NCBI GenBank assembly: GCA_900116395.1
Contig: FPAN01000003.1
Coordinates: 186,001-250,000 of the forward strand
Origin: Lachnospiraceae bacterium XBD2001
Lineage (GTDB): Bacteria > Bacillota > Clostridia > Lachnospirales > Lachnospiraceae
Reading direction: 5' to 3'
DNA: 64,000 bases
The notes under the pieces were generated by a model. It worked only from the letters and a program-made list of their open reading frames with translations, made no database searches and was not told where the DNA came from. Shown here in pieces: positions 61,641 to 64,000 of the stretch. The position numbers and the translations under genes were made by a program. Each line of letters starts with the position of its first letter. The first letter of the stretch is position 1.

Positions 61641-63689
61641 ATGAATTATAACGAATCGATTACCAGCATTAAAGGCATCGGAGAGAAGACTGCCAAGCTG
61701 TTTCAAAAACTGAATTTGACCCGGGTGGGAGATCTGTTGGATTTTTATCCTAGAACCTACTTCGCGTATCCGGATGCATTGGAAGTCTTTCCGGAAGACT
61801 TCGAAAGTGGGACGATTGCTGTTCTTGTTCGTATCCAACGGAAGGTCTACACTAAGCATTCTGCCAGAATGGATGTAACCTCCACACAGGTAGTCCTAGG
61901 GGATGTTCCAATCTCTTTGGTATGGTTTCGGATGCCTTATGTGAAGAACCAATTAGAACCGGGGCGACTGGTGATTCTCTATGGGCCATGTAAGAAGGAT
62001 CATAACGGTTTTAAGATGGAACAGGCTGCTATCTATACACCGGAGCAATATGCCGCCCTTCAGACCAGTCTACAACCGGTGTATCATCTCACCAAGGGCC
62101 TTAGTAACCTGACTGTGAAAAAGTCGGTGAAGGCAGCCATGGAAGAGATATCCTTGGAGGACTACATACCGGATTCTTTTCTTAAGAAGCATACGTTGAT
62201 TGATTTGGCAGAAGCCTATCAAAGGATTCATTTTCCTACAGCCATGGAGGAACTCCTAGATGCCAGAAGGCGCTTGGTCTACGATGAATTCTTTGATTTT
62301 ATTCTGCGGGTTCAGTTAGAAAAAGCAAAAGAAGAGGAAGCAGTGTTACCAATCGAACTTCCAAAGCGAAGCCTGTATGATAAGGTGCGCTGGCAGCTTC
62401 CTTTTCAGCTAACCGCAGGCCAGGTGGAATGCTTAGAGGCTATGGAACGGGATCTGTTACAGGGCGATTGTAAACAGCGTCTCATCCAGGGAGATGTTGG
62501 AAGCGGTAAAACCATCGTTGCGTTTCTTGCTATGCTTCGTATGGCTGAGAATGGCTATCAGACTGCTATTATGGCCCCTACGGAAGTGTTGGCGGCACAG
62601 CATTACGAGACCTTTTTGGAATACTGCAAGACCTACCACATTCCCTATCCGGTCTATCTTCTGATGGGATCCATGTCAGCCAAGGAGAAGAAGGAAGTCT
62701 ATGGACACCTGGCTTCCGATGAAGTCTGCTTTGTCATCGGCACCCATGCATTGATTCAAAAAAAGGTATCCTTCTCTCATTTAGGCATGGTCATTACCGA
62801 TGAACAACACCGATTCGGTGTGAAACAACGGATGAACTTATCCGTTAAGGGAGAACATCCTTATGTACTGGTAATGTCTGCAACCCCAATCCCAAGAACC
62901 CTTGCAATGATTCTCTATGGGGATATGCAGATTTCTACCATTCGAAGTGCTCCCAAAGACCGTTTGCCGATTAAGAATGCGATTATTGATGAAGCCAATC
63001 GTACCAAGGCTTACCAGTTTATTGCCAGGGAGATTCAGGCGGGGCATCAGGCGTATATCATATGTCCGTTGATCGAAGCCAGTGAGACCACCGAGGCGGA
63101 AAACGTCACGGAATATGCCAAGAGAATAGAAAAAATATTTGCGGGGCAAGGGAAAGTCGGTGTCTTACACGGACGAATGACGCCGGAAGAGAAAAACGCC
63201 GTTATGCATGCATTTGCAACCAATGAAACCAATATTCTTGTATCCACCACGGTTGTGGAGGTTGGTGTGAATGTACCCAATGCCACGGTAATGATGATTG
63301 AGAATGCCAATCGGTTCGGCCTTGCTCAATTGCACCAGCTTCGTGGTCGCGTCGGCCGTGGAAGCGCACAGTCCTATTGTATGTTTATCAAAGATAAGAG
63401 CTGTAAGGATGCGAAACGTTTGGAAATTTTGAATCGTTCCAATGATGGATTTGAAATTGCGGCGGAAGATTTGAAGCTGCGTGGACCGGGAGATTTTTAC
63501 GGGATTCGTCAGTCCGGTGATATGAATTTTTCGATTGCGGATATTTATCAGGATGCGGATGTGCTGCAGATGGTAAGCGAAGATGTTGCGGATATTCTTC
63601 GTGTTGATCCGGAACTATCCAGCGCGGACGGAGTCTTGATTCGAAATCATTTGAAACAAAAAGAACATCAAATCTACGATAATTTATAA
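61641..63689 (+). CDS. recG: ATP-dependent DNA helicase RecG
   Basis: Branched-DNA helicase for replication-fork reversal. 682 residues. The N-terminal wedge (SITSIKGIGEKTAKLFQ then OB fold) is followed by SF2 helicase motifs: I QGDVGSGKTIVAFLA (about 283), II TDEQHRFGVKQR, III MSATPIPRTLAM and VI HQLRGRVGRG. A weak Shine-Dalgarno AGGA lies between the yloV terminator and ATG. Confidence 0.98.
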   Translation: MNYNESITSIKGIGEKTAKLFQKLNLTRVGDLLDFYPRTYFAYPDALEVFPEDFESGTIAVLVRIQRKVYTKHSARMDVTSTQVVLGDVPISLVWFRMPYVKNQLEPGRLVILYGPCKKDHNGFKMEQAAIYTPEQYAALQTSLQPVYHLTKGLSNLTVKKSVKAAMEEISLEDYIPDSFLKKHTLIDLAEAYQRIHFPTAMEELLDARRRLVYDEFFDFILRVQLEKAKEEEAVLPIELPKRSLYDKVRWQLPFQLTAGQVECLEAMERDLLQGDCKQRLIQGDVGSGKTIVAFLAMLRMAENGYQTAIMAPTEVLAAQHYETFLEYCKTYHIPYPVYLLMGSMSAKEKKEVYGHLASDEVCFVIGTHALIQKKVSFSHLGMVITDEQHRFGVKQRMNLSVKGEHPYVLVMSATPIPRTLAMILYGDMQISTIRSAPKDRLPIKNAIIDEANRTKAYQFIAREIQAGHQAYIICPLIEASETTEAENVTEYAKRIEKIFAGQGKVGVLHGRMTPEEKNAVMHAFATNETNILVSTTVVEVGVNVPNATVMMIENANRFGLAQLHQLRGRVGRGSAQSYCMFIKDKSCKDAKRLEILNRSNDGFEIAAEDLKLRGPGDFYGIRQSGDMNFSIADIYQDADVLQMVSEDVADILRVDPELSSADGVLIRNHLKQKEHQIYDNL

Positions 63690-63690
63690 A

Positions 63691-63720
63691 ACGGTAGCCG
63701 GTTGGCTACCGTTCTTTTTA
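63691..63720. terminator. recG / rqcH-like bidirectional terminator
   Basis: Perfect 9-bp stem ACGGTAGCC (63691-63699) / GGCTACCGT (63704-63712), loop GGTT. It has a T-rich tail on the plus strand, and the run TTTTATAAATT-like A/T tract allows termination on the minus strand. Confidence 0.85.
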
Positions 63721-64000
63721 TTTTACCGGTGTCACATCCCGAAGTTCGGGCTTTACAGACATGGAATAGTTGGTGTAGTAAATGACATATCCCGGAACTG
63801 CACCTGCCGGTTTTTTCACGTTCTTTTTCTGCAGGTAATCGATTTCCAATTTGTCGGAATCTCTGCCGCTGGAGTAATATCCGGCCAGAGCTGCTGCAAT
63901 TTCAAAGATATGATCCGGCAACTCTTTGTTGTCAGCCTTGACAATTACATGAGAACCCGGCATTTTCTTGGCGTGGAACCACCAATCGTTGCCGGTGGCG
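63718..64000 (-). CDS. NFACT RNA-binding domain protein, C-terminal part (RqcH-like), cut by window edge
   Basis: C-terminal 94 codons of a minus-strand gene that continues beyond the window. The text NDWWFHAKKMPGSHVIVKA matches the NFACT-R domain (DWWFHxxxxPGSHV) of RqcH/FbpA-type proteins, which add alanine tails to stalled nascent chains in Bacillus. The frame stays open from the edge through an internal ATG at 63963 (M of KKM), which is not the start. Ends at TAA near 63718, after a basic LQKKNVKKPAGAVPG segment. Confidence 0.88.
   Translation of the reverse strand, partial: ATGNDWWFHAKKMPGSHVIVKADNKELPDHIFEIAAALAGYYSSGRDSDKLEIDYLQKKNVKKPAGAVPGYVIYYTNYSMSVKPELRDVTPVK

Noticed and set aside
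1..64000. Mobile elements, CRISPR arrays or defence genes
   Set aside because: No repeated spacers, transposase or integrase motifs, or terminal inverted repeats were seen. The tandem tRNA-Glu genes are not flanked by an integrase or att-like direct repeat.

Overview
The window is a dense, almost entirely housekeeping stretch of a Firmicutes chromosome. It most resembles Clostridia of the Lachnospiraceae type: low-to-moderate GC, strong Shine-Dalgarno sites, an Rnf complex (C-D-G-E-A-B), a GerW/YtfJ sporulation protein, a zinc-ribbon L28, chemotaxis genes (cheR, a Cache-type receptor), and the gene orders rimP-nusA-ylxR-ylxQ-infB-rbfA-nrnA-truB-ribF and cmk-ispH-rpsA. Nearly all genes lie on the + strand. 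The exceptions are an RNase H-like exonuclease (36482-37579), rpmB (56101-56286) and a truncated rqcH-like gene at the right edge. I see no rRNA, IS element, prophage, CRISPR array or defence island.

Layout. 1-8361: a truncated FAD protein, mutS-mutL-miaA and a PLP enzyme. 8336-17573: a morphogenesis block radC-mreB-mreC-mreD-PBP2-minC-rodA-mgsA-D,D-carboxypeptidase; minD and minE, usual partners of minC, are absent. 17591-18650: a small P-loop protein, two identical tRNA-Glu(CUC) genes and a leader with a strong tetraloop hairpin. 18650-26888: the nusA-infB translation and ribosome-maturation operon, ending with truB-ribF. 26891-28095: a secreted SH3-NlpC/P60 hydrolase behind a consensus promoter with phased operator-like repeats. 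28101-30804: rpsO-pnp, each with a structured leader. 30819-36421: an RpiR-type regulator, a flavoprotein, cmk-ispH-rpsA and a lone cheR.

36482-42876: the RNase H-like exonuclease and the rnf operon, divergently transcribed. 42933-49444: an alpha/beta hydrolase, a short proB (no proA follows), 5-FTHF cyclo-ligase, miaB, a Gx-family membrane protein, ruvAB and zapA. 49500-56005: a U32 peptidase, a second SEDS/PBP pair, a small unknown gene, a DUF2953-like protein and GerW. 56055-64000: rpmB (minus), an MCP plus an orphan sugar-type binding lipoprotein, then yloU-yloV-recG and the rqcH fragment.

Coordination. Cell-wall synthesis is represented by two SEDS-transpeptidase pairs plus MreBCD, a carboxypeptidase, an endopeptidase and ZapA; translation and RNA turnover by the nusA-infB, rpsO-pnp and cmk-ispH-rpsA groups; energy conservation by Rnf. 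I did not find a clearly new multi-gene system. The most interesting signals are regulatory RNA or operator structures (18589-18620, 26891-26992, 28181-28215, 28558-28637), the minC gene without minDE, the roughly 240-residue insert in PBP2, and the MCP/binding-protein couple placed between rpmB and yloU. All functions come from reading motifs and gene order; no database search was run.
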